NCBI GenBank assembly: GCA_024760905.1
Contig: CM045735.1
Span: 33,133,749 to 33,197,748 of the forward strand
Source of the DNA: Plotosus lineatus
Lineage: Eukaryota > Chordata > Actinopteri > Siluriformes > Plotosidae
Direction of reading: 5' to 3'
Length of the DNA: 64,000 nucleotides
Shown: positions 34,836 through 44,740 of the stretch, piece by piece
How positions within the stretch are numbered: the first letter of the stretch is position 1
Layout: every line of letters begins with the position of its first letter
Notes under the pieces: generated by a model
What the model saw: only the letters and a program-made list of their open reading frames with translations
Told to the model about the DNA's origin: nothing
Databases searched by the model: none
Position numbers and translations under genes: made by a program

Positions 34836-35087
34836 ACCCATAATTACTGGCACCCTTAGTTAAGATGTGTTAAAGGCCTTTAAAAAATACACTTTATTTC
34901 AGAAGCTCTCACACTGAAAATTGTAGAAACATGTAAGCTTCAACTCAAGTATATTTTAAGAGGAGGGAAAAATCCCTGACTAAGAATTAATTGTTTTTCT
35001 TAGAATTAATTGTTTTTCTTAAAATCACCTGTTCCACAATTATTGGCATCCCAAAAAAATTCCTAAGAAATAAGTGTAATTGAGGGA

Positions 35088-35354
35088 CAGTAGGCCCCTG
35101 TTATTCTTGGGGGCTCGGTTCCGGCCCCTCCCACGAATCAAGATAACCCGCGAGTTCTGCACCCAGAAGTAAAACCCTATGTATCATATTACATGCGCGA
35201 ATGATCAACCGGATGTAAAACCATATGTATCTATTCCTAAAATATGCTTCTCAAAAACATTCTAGAGACAGTCTTACTCATTGATACAGTATTAATGTAG
35301 TAAAATGTTGTCTTTCAGTAAAAACTTTTTCATTTTGTACTGTGATAGTTATTG

Positions 35355-35357
<3 letters not shown>
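35088..35357. repeat. half of the GGCCCTCGATATTCG TA-target MITE
   Basis: It starts 'cagtaggcccctgttattct' and continues as in the complete element at 54917-55434 and, reversed, 50995-51239. The other end is replaced by a TA array. Confidence 0.65.

Positions 35358-35358
<1 letters not shown>

Positions 35359-35416
<58 letters not shown>
35359..35416. repeat. (TA)n microsatellite at left border of Tc1 copy 3
   Basis: About 28 TA units ending at the TA target of the transposon. Confidence 0.95.
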
Positions 35417-35417
<1 letters not shown>

Positions 35418-36957
35418 TAGTCCTTCTCAAAAAATTAGCATATTGTGATGAAGTTCATTATTTTCTGAAATGTACTGAGAAAAATTCAACTTTCATATAT
35501 TTTAGATTCATTGCACACCAACTGAAATATTTCAGGTCTTTTATTGTTTTAATACTGATGATTTTGGCATACAGCTCATGAAAACCCAAAATTCCTATCT
35601 CAAAAAATTAGCATATCATGAAAAGGTACTCTAAACGAGCTATTAACCTAATCATCTGAATCAACCAATTAACTCTAAACACCTGCAAAAGATTTCTGAG
35701 GCTTTTAAAAACTCCCAGCCTGGTTCATTACTCAAAACCGCAATCATGGGTAAGACTGCCGACCTGACTGCTGTCCAGAAGGCCATCATTGACACTCTCA
35801 AGCAAGAGGGTAAGACACAGAAAGAAATCTCTGAGCGAATAGACTGTTCCCAGAGTGCTGTATCAAGGCACCTCAGTGGGACGTCAGTGGGAAGGAAAAA
35901 GTGGCAGAAAACTCCGCACATCCAGAAGAGGTGACCGGACCCTGAGGAAGATTGTGGAGAAGGGCCAATTCCAGACCTTGGGGGACCTGTGGAAGCAGTG
36001 GACTGGGCTACAGGTGCTGCATTCCCCAGGTCAAGCCACTTTTGAACCAGAAACAGCGGCAGAAGCGCCTGACCTGGGCTACAGAGAAGCAGCACTGGAC
36101 TGTTGCTCAGTGGTCCAAAGTACTTTTTTCGGATGAAAGCAAATTTTGCATGCCATTCGGAAATCAAGGTGCCAGAGTCTGGAGGAAGACTGGGGAGAAG
36201 GAAATGCCAAAATGCCTGAAGTCCAGTGTCAAGTACCCACAGTCAGTGATGGTCTGGGGTGCCATGTCAGCTGCTGGTGTTGGTCCACTGTGTTTTATCA
36301 AGGGCAGGGTTAATGCAGCTAGCTATCAGGAGATTTTGGAGCCCTTCTTGCTTCCATCTGCTGAAAAGCTTTATGGAGATGAGATTTTCATTTTTCAGCA
36401 CGACCTGGCACCTGCTCACAGTGCCAAAACCACTGGTAAATGGTTTACTGACCATGGTATTACTGTGCTCAATTGACCTGCCAACTCTTCTGACCTGAAC
36501 CCCAAAGAGAATCTGTGGGACATTGTGAAGAGAAAGTTGAGAGACACCAGACCCAACACTGTGGATGAGCTTAAGGCCGCTATCGAAGCATCCTGGACCT
36601 CTGTAACACCTCAGCAGTGCCACAGGCTGATTGCCTCCATGCCACGCCGCATTGAAGCAGTCATTTCTGCAAAAGGATTCCCGACCAAGTATTGAGCGCA
36701 TAACTGAACATAATTATTTGAAGGTTGACTTTTTTTGTATTAAAAACACTTATTTTTAATTGGTCGGATGAAATATGCTATTTTTTTGAGATGGGGATTT
36801 TGTGTTTTCATGAGCTGTATGCCAAAATCATCAGTATTTAAACAATAAAAAACCTGAAATATTTCAGTTGGTGTGCAATGAAAGTTTAATTTTTATCAAT
36901 ACATTCCAGAAAATAATGAACTTAATCACAATATGCTAATTTTTTTGAGAACGACTA

Positions 36958-36958
<1 letters not shown>
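35417..36958 (+). mobile_element. Tc1-family transposon, copy 3
   Basis: Ends 'ctagtccttctcaaaaaatt' and 'aatttttttgagaacgactag' (with one extra T), TA at 35415-35416 and 36959-36960, long inverted repeats with the inner direct repeat as in copy 1, and (TA)n arrays on both sides. Length 1542 bp. Structure and decay parallel copies 1 and 2. Confidence 0.93.
35746..36695 (+). pseudogene. Tc1 transposase, copy 3 (inactive)
   Basis: The N-terminus MGKTADLTAVQKAIIDTL plus QKEISERIDCSQSAVSRHLSG (helix-turn-helix) is followed by a 2-base deletion near 35905. The shared junction WKQWTG/LGYR lies at about 36005. The catalytic domain then runs in one frame: FSDESKF, FQHDLAPAH. A stop at 36474-36476 cuts it before the final Glu region (SSDLNPKENLW, also altered). 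It is the best-preserved of the three but dead. Confidence 0.9.

Positions 36959-37006
<48 letters not shown>
36959..37006. repeat. (TA)n microsatellite at right border of Tc1 copy 3
   Basis: About 23 TA units, then CACACACATACA. Confidence 0.95.
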
Positions 37007-37014
<8 letters not shown>

Positions 37015-37018
37015 TACA

Positions 37019-37115
37019 CAGACGCTCCCTGACTTACATTCATCCGTTTTACGGTTTTTTCGATTTTTACGTTGGTTTTTTTTTGTTTTTTTTAATTATG
37101 TCAAATTTTGAGGAA
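37019..37115. repeat. terminal fragment of the CAGACACTCCCC MITE family
   Basis: 'cagacgctccctgacttaca' plus 'ttcatccgttttacgg' matches the ends of 11651-12689 (inverted) and 19426-20502. The rest is absent. Confidence 0.7.
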
Positions 37116-37145
37116 ATTAAGGAGAAATTTAAATTAAGTTACACC

Positions 37146-37278
37146 GTTGGCGTGTTTCCGCCCTGCAATGGCCTGGCGAGCTGTCCAGGGTGTACTCTGC
37201 CCTCGCCCGAAGTTGGCTGGGATGGGCACCAGCCTCCCCGTGACCCAAATTAGGATTAAGCGGTTACAGAAAATGAAC
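37146..37278 (+). repeat. SINE 3' fragment
   Basis: 'cctgcaatggcctggcgagc', 'agggtgtactctgccctcgc' and 'ggattaagcggttacagaaa' are the 3' half of the fish SINE family (compare 27380-27485). Confidence 0.65.
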
Positions 37279-37299
37279 TGAACTGGTCGTGCCAGACCT

Positions 37300-37690
37300 A
37301 GTATGCATGTGAAACGTGGAAAATGAATCAAGGAGCTTGCAAGCTGATAGTTATTTTCAACAACAAATGTCTTCGAAGAATAATGAGAGTACGTTGGGAA
37401 GACCATGTGTCCACAGAGGAACTCCTGGAACAAGCGAATAAGCAACGAAGTGGACGGGAGGAGGTGGAAGATGATTGGACACATCTTACAGCAAGACAGA
37501 CACTATCTCATGAATGTGGCTATGACCTGGGCAAAGGAAAAGAGGAAGGCCGAAAACAACAGCGTAGGATGGTAAAGAAAGAAAGAGCTGAAATTGGATG
37601 GAGATCATGGGACGAGGCAAGAGTGGCTGCCGTGAACAGGAAAAAATGGAGAGAAACTGCTGATTCCTTATGTGCCACCTAGGCATGAAG
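37300..37690 (+). pseudogene. LINE 3' tail (RT C-terminal region)
   Basis: A 106-codon frame reads NQGACKLIVIFNNKCLRRIM, RVRWEDHVSTEELL, then KERAEIGWRSWDEARVAAVNR and ends ADSLCAT. This is the end of a non-LTR element ORF and is 5' truncated. The RGRPK-type segment expected in the middle is scrambled (about 37480-37570). It is a different family from the other LINEs here. Confidence 0.65.
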
Positions 37691-37725
37691 GAGATAGGTA
37701 CAGGTAGGTACAGTACCAAAGCAAA

Positions 37726-38190
37726 CTGTTAAAGAATTGCAACAAATGGGAGCATCTTGGGGTCACAAAGTCTCCAAAACAACTATCAGGCACCATCTAC
37801 ATGGCGACAAGCTGTCTGGGAGGCATGCAGGGTAAAAATAAAATATTCTCACTCACAATCATAAATGCAAACATCTGGAGTTCACCAGGTGATACTGGGA
37901 CTTCAACTGGGACTGTGTGCTTTGGTTATATGAGACCAAGATAATTTTTTGGCAACAAACATTCTAAGTGATCTAAGAGATCTAAGAATCATTCTAAGAA
38001 TCATGCTCCCCGAATGGCGATCTCAGTCCCCAGACCTCAACCTCATTGAAAACCTATAGATTGAGCTGAAGAGGAAAGTGTAGAGGAGAGAGGACCAGGT
38101 GTCTGGGTGATTTAGAGAGGAATGGTCCAAGATCACTCTTTCTATTCTCTCATCTTGTGAAACATTAAAGGAAAAGATTAGGTGATGTTT
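37726..38190 (+). pseudogene. transposase fragments of the old Tc1 relic
   Basis: The first block encodes TVKELQQMGASWGHKVSKTT plus IRHHLHGDKLSG (helix-turn-helix region). The second resembles YWDFNWDCVLW..ETKI, the first-Asp region with the Asp lost. The third reads EWRSQSPDLNLIENL, the segment with the catalytic Glu. Stops and gaps lie between, including loss of the second-Asp region. Clearly dead. Confidence 0.7.
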
Positions 38191-38449
38191 TGTTGGCAAA
38201 AGGTGGTTACAAAATAGTAAAATAGTAACATCAAGGGGCTAATAATTGTGGCACACATGACTTGATGTAAAAGAATTATTTCCGAATGTGGGATTTTTTT
38301 CCCCCACTGAATAAATGCACTTAAATTAAAGTTTGGATTTTTTCTATTTCCATTGTGTTCCTACATTATTAAAAAAACCCTGAGTTTATTTGAAGCTAAA
38401 GAACACATTGTAACCAGTGGTGCCCATAATTATTGAGGCAGTGTATTAC

Positions 38450-38990
38450 ACATAATGTGTATGTAACCCATTTTATGCTGGAGAGAACGCAGGCCTTTGC
38501 AGGTTAGAATAAGTTTTTAATAAAGACTTGTATGTTTTCAGGTTGTTGCCAAGGAATATGAACCGCTCAGGAAAGCACCTGATCTAGATTCTCTGACAAA
38601 TACTGGCTCATTTAAAGATCATTAATCTACATACTGTATAACATGATCCACATGAAAGCTCTTCTTAATTCTATAATGGCTGTGTTATTTGTGTAAGATT
38701 ATATGATGACTACCTCAACTACAGAGTTCTATCCTGCTAGAACTATAGTCCAGTAAAAGAAAAATGTACTTTCTGGTACAGCAAAACAATCTGGGCTTGT
38801 GAGCTCATATAAATAGAAACAGCTTGTTTTATGTACATTTTGGTATTTCTACTATTACATTTTGTAGCTGTCTCATGAGTTTTGTTTTATTTTGTAATCT
38901 TGTGACATCCACATATTGGTGGCATACTGCCATAACATTTTATTTAGCTGTGTCATTTGATCACAGCGGCACCAACTAGACCAAATTCGC
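38450..38990. other. unassigned AT-rich DNA
   Basis: No recognisable feature. Confidence 0.35.
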
Positions 38991-38995
38991 ATCTC

Positions 38996-39211
38996 GGCTC
39001 GCGCGCGGCATCATGGGATCGCAACTACCATACAAGCTACCAATATGGCGGAAATAAACCTTGATGTGGATGAGAACTGCACTATCGATACATTCAATTT
39101 ATGGAAAGTTCCCTTCGAGCGTAGGGGTCTTCCCAGTTGTTCCCGCAAAGGTAAAGATGAACTTGTTGTGCGCTTGCATGGTAGTCGTGATCCCATGATG
39201 CCGTGCGCGAG
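38996..39211. repeat. inverted repeat within the transposon-protein relic
   Basis: Positions 38996-39036 ('ggctcgcgcgcggcatcatg' onward) are matched in reverse complement by 39170-39211 ('gcttgcatggtagtcgtgat' onward). The arms are about 40 bp with few mismatches, separated by about 130 bp. Confidence 0.75.
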
Positions 39212-39525
39212 CATCGTTATATAGTTTATATAGTTTTGTCAAAGGCCGAGGAATCTAAACAAATCTAACATGACTATGCCAGCTTGTTGACATTTGAAGT
39301 GGATGAGGAAAGCATGACAATTCCCGACTCCTTGGGACTTGTAGACGGCCGGGAGACAGAAAATGATGCCTTATCGAAGTGGCCTCCATGTATGTACACT
39401 GACATAGCGGATTTTTTGTGAATGAAGGACCAGGCACCCCTACTAGCGCGACTTTATAATGAATACAAAGAAAGTAAATACAAGTTTGACAGCTACACGG
39501 AGAACTCTTGTTTGTCTATTTTATA
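39043..39525 (+). pseudogene. relic of a SAP/YqaJ-type transposon-associated protein
   Basis: The frame from 39043 gives MAEINLDVDENCTIDTFNLW then a SAP-like segment (KVPFERRGLPSCSRKGKDEL). After stops near 39220, another frame gives IPDSLGLVDGRE, a WPPCMYTDIADFL block and LYNEYKESKYKF. From memory this order resembles the N-terminus of animal proteins with SWIM and YqaJ nuclease domains associated with DNA transposons (ISL2EU-like). The remainder is missing: a LINE and a SINE are inserted downstream. Family assignment is tentative. Confidence 0.4.
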
Positions 39526-39571
39526 AATTAACATAACAGTAATTTTCAAGATCTAAGTCTCATCATCATCA

Positions 39572-40841
39572 TCATCTAGCGCTTAGTCCAGGGTCGGGTC
39601 GTGGGGGCAGCAACCTAAGCAAAGAGGTCCAGACGTCCCTCTTCCCAGCCACTTTCTCCAACTCTCCCAGGGGGGACACCGAGTCGGTCCCAGACAAGCC
39701 GAGAGGCATAGTCCCTCCAGCGTGTTCTAGGTCGACCCCAGGGTCTCTTCCCGGTTGGACATGCCCGAAACACCACACCAGGGAGGCATCCAGGGGGCAT
39801 TCTGACCAGATGCCTGAGCCACCTCAACTGGCCCCTCTCAATGCGGAGGAGCAGCGGATCTACTCCGAGCTCTCCCCGGATGGTGGAGCTTCTCACCTTA
39901 TCTCTAAGGGAGAACTGCGCCACCCTGGTGAAGGAAGCTCATTTCAGCCGTTTGTATCCGTGATCTTGTTCTTTTGGTCATTACCCAAAGCTTGTGACCA
40001 TAGGTGAGGGTTGGAATGTAGATCGACTGGTAAATTGAGAGCTTTGCCTTGTGGCTCAGCTCCTTTATCACCACGACGGACTGGTACAGACACTGCTTAA
40101 CAACAGAGGCTGCAACGATCCGTCTGTCGATCTCTCGCTCCAGCTTTCCCTCACTCGTGAACAAGACCCCAAGATACTTAAACTCCTCCACTTGGGGCAG
40201 GACCTCATTCCTGACCCGGCGGGTACATTCCGCCCTTGTTCAACTGAGAGCCATGGCCTCATACTTGGAGATACTGATCTTCATCCTGGCTGCTTCGCAC
40301 TCGGCTGCGAATCGGTCCAATGAGAGCTGGAGGTCCTGACTTGATGAAGCCAAAAGGAAAACATCATCCGCAAAAAGCAGAGACGAGATCCAATGGCCAC
40401 CGAACCAGAACCCCTCATCGCCTTGACTGCGCCTAGAAATTTTGTGCATAAAAATTATGAACAGAATCAGTGACAAAGGACAGCCTTGGCGGACTCCAAC
40501 TCCCACCGGAAACGAATTCGACCTGTTGTTGCCAATACGGACCAAACTCCCAAAATTCTCCCTGGAACGTATAGAGTTGGTCAAGAGTGCTACGGCCATA
40601 ACGAAAACCACATTGTTCCTCCTGAATCCGAGGTTCGACTATCGGTCGGATCCTCCTCTCTAGTACCCCTGCAAGACTGCAACCAAGACTGTCCTACAAC
40701 ATTCAGAGCCCTGAGATATTCCGGGCGGATCTCGTCCAACCCCGGAGCTTGACCACTGAGGAGCTTTTTGACAACCTCAGTGACCTCCACTCCAGTCATG
40801 GGCTGACCCCCACCCGAACCCCCAGGGTCTTCCTCTTCCAC
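39572..40841 (-). pseudogene. LINE reverse transcriptase (inactive)
   Basis: Order on the minus strand: KLLSGQAPGLDEIRPEYL, then FPVGVGVRQGCPLSLILFII, the catalytic box LLFADDVFLLASSSQDL (intact FADD), MEEFKYLGVLFTSEGKLERE, LSIYQSIYIPTLTYGHKLWV and RGQLRWLRHLVRMPPG, ending RPWGRPRTRWRDYASRLVWD. Deletions remove part of the palm between 40590 and 40640, and there are frame changes at about 40235 and 39910. Inactive. Confidence 0.85.
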
Positions 40842-40861
40842 AGAGGTCGTGTTGGTGGGAT

Positions 40862-41606
40862 TCAGGAGGTCCTCAAAGTATTCCCTCCACCTCTCGACGA
40901 CATCCCCAGTACGACTACAAAGTCAATCACTGAACTGCAACTTAGGGTGTCCTGGTGCCAAGTGCAATTATGGACATCCTTATGTTCGAACATGGTGTTC
41001 ATGATAGACAAACTGTGATGAGCACAGAAGTCCAACAATGACACATCATTCGGGTTCAGACTAGAGAGGCTGTACCTACCGATTGTATCCTTCCAGGTCA
41101 CACTAACATTGCCCAAATGGGTGTTGAAGTCTCCCAAGACAACGAGTGAGTCTCCCGAGGGAGCGTTCTCCAACACCCCCCAAAGACTCCAAAAAGGGTG
41201 GGTACTCTGAACTGTCATTTGGTGCATAAGCACAAATAACAGTCAGGACCCGTCCCCCCGCCCGAAGACGGAGGGAAGCTACCCTTTCGTCAACCGGGGA
41301 GAACCCCAACATTTAGGCACCGAGACGGGGCAACAAGAATACCCACACCGGCTCGCCGACTCTCCCATGAGCAACTCCAGAATACAATAAGGTCCAGCCT
41401 CTCTCGAGATGGATGGTTCCAGAGCCCAAGCTATGCGTTGAGGTGAGCCTGACTATAACTAGTCGGTATCTCTCCATCTTACGCAGCAAATCAGGCTCCT
41501 TCCCCGCCAGAGAGGTGACATTCCATGTCCCGAAGGTCAGAGTCAGTAGCCGAAGATCGGTCCGACAGAACCCATGCCTTTGGCTGCCACCCAACTCACA
41601 CTGCAC
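40862..41606 (-). pseudogene. LINE AP endonuclease domain (inactive)
   Basis: The frames give LTFGTWNVTSLAGKEPDLLR, then RLTSTHSLGSG, ASLRLRAGGRVLTVICAYAP, SLVVLGDFNTHLGN (Asp/Asn metal-site motif) and LLDFCAHHSLSIMNTMF. They are spread over three frames with shifts near 41310, 41200 and 40880. The expected catalytic SxxH motif at the end is missing because of a deletion near 40860. Confidence 0.8.
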
Positions 41607-41923
41607 CCGACCCCTAAAACTCCTCCCACGGGTGGTGGGTCAATGGGAGGGTGGACCCATGTCTCCTTTTCGGGCCTGGCTCCGTGAGGGAACCCCTGTG
41701 ATCTGTGTCCGGGCAAGGGAGACTGCTTCCATTTTTCCTCTGAGATGGCATAGGGGTCTTCTGAATCGCATTTCATCTGGACCTTCACCCCGGACCTGTT
41801 TGCCTTGGGTGACCTTACCAGGGGCATTATACCCCCGACAATATAGCTCCTAGGATCATTAGGTCACGCAAACCCCTCCACCACGATAAGGTGGCGATTC
41901 AGGGAGAGGAGAGATCTAAGTCT

Positions 41924-42285
41924 ATCATCATCATCATCATTTTCTGTACCCGCTTAATCCTAGTTTGGGTCGCAGGGAGGCTGGTGCCCATCCCAACCAA
42001 CTTCGGGCGAGGGCAGAGTACACCCTGGACAGCTCGCCAGGCCATCGCAGGGTGGAAACACGCTGACGGCTTTGCAGCCTACTCTTGTCGAAAGTCAGCA
42101 ATGGTTCTTTTACATGCCTCACACCATAGGCAGTGGGAGACATGGCCGGCCTTTGATAACCCAGTTAGCTGCACTGGGGGGGGGGGGGAGGTGTACAGTG
42201 ACAACCTTGTGGAGAGTGGGACTCAAACCCCCAATCTTTGGAGCAGCGATCCAGCGCCCTATACCACTTGACCACCACTGCCCCT
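41924..42285 (-). repeat. chimeric SINE inserted at the LINE's target duplication
   Basis: Same layout as 24662-25018: tRNA head at the right ('ggggcagtggtggtcaagtg' on the minus strand), other-family 3' end with (ATG)n tail at the left. It is followed by a third copy of the target, agatctaagt (42286-42295). Confidence 0.8.
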
Positions 42286-42299
42286 AGATCTAAGTGTAT

Positions 42300-43506
42300 G
42301 ATATGTAATTATTACGGCATCACCGATTTTTATGGTAATTTAACAGGTAAATAAAAGGTAATGTAGTCTATAGGGTCTATGAATTAAAAACTTACTGCTT
42401 TAATCCAACATTTGCGTCCCTCCGGCTTCAGCTTGGTAGGGAAGGTAAATAATGTGAATGGTGGCGGACATGTACACACGTTAGTCTCAAATTTGCAGGC
42501 ATGTATACTGCAAATTTCCTTTTTCCAACACTCGAGATGATAAATGCCATTCCCACAGTTCACTACGGCACAATGCGCACCTGGCATAAAGATACATGTA
42601 ATTTAAGGCTGAAGAAAGGCTTTAAGCAGCAGTTGTTAGGATGTGTTTACATTCAAAAGCAAGTGGCTACAAGAAAGTTTGATAGCAGTAATCCTTTTAC
42701 CAGAGGTTGGGTCATGTTCCCCGCACATGCGCAGTCATAGTGCGAATTACTATTGGCTGCATCATGCAGTGACTGATTATTTATCTGATTAAACAATGTC
42801 TGGTTATACTTTCTCTCTCTCACTGTAAATTGAGCAAAATGTATTTTACTCTTTTCCATATTTTTTCCCACCCATAATATTTTAATTATTTTTATCAGCA
42901 TAGAGTCTTCAATTCTGAGTTCCCACCATAAAACCTTCCACTTATAGCATGTTTTGTTGTCCTATATCTTATTGTTTTGAGTGTACTGTTTGTTTCTCAC
43001 CCTTATTCCAGTATTATTATTTTGTCTTCTAAGTCGTTCAGATTTTTTGTTTCCCAGGTGAAAGTTTCGTTTGCTTTTCATTTTGTATTTTCAGACATTA
43101 TGCTGCTTTTTTATATCCTGACCTGGTTCATCTTGTCTGGTCTTTGTCTGTTTTGTTTGTGAGTGTTGGTAGGCTGTTCACTACAGGTATGGGGTGTTAT
43201 GCTTCTGAGGAGAAAATTAACTCGGAGATGACTGCAGATTTCGCTAAACTACAGCCTTTTACTTTGCCTACAGCTCTATTATTCTCATAACTTTCTTTTC
43301 ACCATTGACTAAAAAATAACCATGGTACCTTTTTAAAGCTGGTATTATTCACTCAAGCTGGTTTCCGAGAACACAAATTGGTGCAATGAAATGTGGCAAG
43401 AATATTTTAATTACTTTATCCATCAACTCTACTATATAGAGAAAACACAAACAAATTACACCTCAACAAACAACTTACCAGCTTTAATTACATATAAACC
43501 ACAGAC
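42300..43506. other. unassigned DNA, possibly the 3' part of the transposon at 39 kb
   Basis: 42300-42760 may continue the element split by the LINE ('ttccccgcacatgcgcagtc' is typical of transposon UTRs), but I cannot show it. The rest is T-rich and without recognisable features. Confidence 0.3.
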
Positions 43507-43719
43507 CAGGAGTGGCCAACCAGTCAGAGACCAAAAGCCAAATTTTATAGTGTTACCACAAAGAGCCACATCATACACATGGGCACACAAACATCATCCA
43601 TCCCTTTCCCACACAAACACACACCTCTGCTCAGTCAGATTTATTTTAAATTAAATTCACACACCAGCATTCTCATAAAATTCTCACATCTTTGAAGGTA
43701 ACAGTGTAACTGTGCTTCA

Positions 43720-43976
43720 ATAGCCATGGTAATGTCCGATCATCGGTGTTTAACAATGTGGCGGGACAATTGGAGGTCCAATACCATGCATTTTAGTTTG
43801 TCATTTTCAAGAGACAAGATTTCAACAACATCACTGAGGAATTTTTTATTGAACTCTCCTTCATTGTATGACTTTCTGGCATGTGCAATGTCCCAAGGCA
43901 ATTGGTACGAAGCAAGCATTAGGGTCTCTGAGCACTTTGTACATTTTTGGAAAAATTGTTTTGTCAAAGTGCACAA
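43720..43976 (-). pseudogene. hAT transposase remnant (GTF2IRD2/Charlie-like N-terminal part)
   Basis: The minus-strand frame contains ASYQLPWDIAHARKSYNEGE plus FNKKFLSDVVEIL and the later VLDLQLSRHIVKHR. This matches, from memory, the conserved segment after the zinc finger in GTF2IRD2-like hAT proteins ('ASY...IA....PF.EGEF.K.C...V....', '...SLS..TV..R'). The DDE/RNase H-like core is absent. Confined to the hAT at 43507-49386. Confidence 0.6.
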
Positions 43977-44387
43977 CTTGTGCTTGTGAAGTTCAGTCCC
44001 TTTAGGAAATTCCTAATTCCTGGTCGAAGTTAGCATGGAGTGAGATGAAGTGGCACTGATGATTTGAAGGTTTGAAATACTCCAATGACACCTGACGAAA
44101 GGCAGAATGGCTTGCTATTACATTAAACAAAAAAATAAACTACCACTCTGTTAAAAATGTCCTGTGTTCATTTTCATATTTTCTTTTTTACTGTGCATTT
44201 TTTCCTCTTCCATTAAGAGCTACCTTGACACAAATTGTTTACTTAAATTATCTCTCCCATACTGGGAAGCTGTGTTATTTTCATCTCACGGACAAGTGCA
44301 TTTAACGAAAGTACCATATTGAACTCAAGCGAAACAAACACGTACATTAAAAAACACAAAGTTTGATATGAACATAAAAGCTATATG

Positions 44388-44722
44388 TGTTATGGTCTGT
44401 GCTGGCTGGAGGAACTAACTCTTCCTTAATCATTGCAGGCGCTGGCAAGGGGTAGCTGAGCACACCTGGTCCCAATCTGCAATCAGCAAAGCAGCCAGCT
44501 ATAAATGGGCGCGGCGCACTTCCCTCCGATGACAGAAGATTGGTTTCCCCGTGACTCTGCTCCTCGGTTTTCTCTTTGACCCTTGGGCCTTGCTTCGTGC
44601 TCGACCAGTTCTCTCAACTTAGTATTCCAGTGATTGACAGTTCCTAGTGTTAAATAAATCGTTTGAACCTTCTTTTGGTCTCCTGCAGCTCTGGGTCCTA
44701 CGCATACACTCCAAGCATAACA
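44388..44722 (+). mobile_element. 5' LTR
   Basis: 335 bp, starts TGTTATGG and ends GCATAACA. It contains a TATA box (44500-44506), an AATAAA polyadenylation signal ('ttaaataaatcg' at about 44651-44662) and the predicted transcript start near 44529-44533. The 3' LTR has an extra ~24 bp at 49037-49060, and the 5' LTR has 8 bp missing from the 3' LTR. Confidence 0.92.
44500..44533 (+). promoter_or_regulatory. LTR core promoter: TATA box and predicted start
   Basis: TATAAAT at 44500-44506. A start 25-30 bp downstream falls at 44529-44533, which begins 'gacagaagatt'. The 3' LTR version of this sequence is 'gtcagaagatt' (49137-49147), exactly complementary to the primer-binding site. Confidence 0.65.
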
Positions 44723-44723
44723 G

Positions 44724-44734
44724 AATCTTCTGAC
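44724..44734 (+). other. self-primer binding site
   Basis: AATCTTCTGAC, one base beyond the 5' LTR. Its reverse complement GTCAGAAGATT is the predicted 5' end of the element's own RNA (perfect with the 3' LTR, one mismatch with the 5' LTR). No tRNA-type TGG follows the LTR. Eleven-nucleotide self-priming is the established mechanism of yeast Tf1. Confidence 0.75.
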
Positions 44735-44740
44735 CAGAAC

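Larger units (their letters stand above)
34833..38443 (+). mobile_element. old Tc1-like relic hosting several later insertions
   Basis: The left end 'tcacccataattactggcac' pairs with the complement of the right end 'gtgcccataattattgaggc', with TA at both outer borders. Between are inserted a MITE half (35088-35357), Tc1 copy 3 with its TA arrays, a MITE end (37019-37115), a SINE fragment and a LINE tail. The relic's own transposase fragments appear at 37726-38190. It is a different Tc1 family from the CTAGTCCTTCTC copies. Confidence 0.65.
39561..41911 (-). mobile_element. LINE with endonuclease and RT, 12-bp target duplication
   Basis: Read on the minus strand, the 5' end starts near 41911 ('ctctcctctccctgaatcgc') and the 3' end near 39561 with an (ATG)n tail. 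Flanks agatctaagtct at 39549-39560 and 41912-41923 are identical. It encodes AP endonuclease and reverse transcriptase (below). A 2.35-kb copy, so parts are deleted. From memory the family is abundant in teleosts; clade not assigned. Confidence 0.85.
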
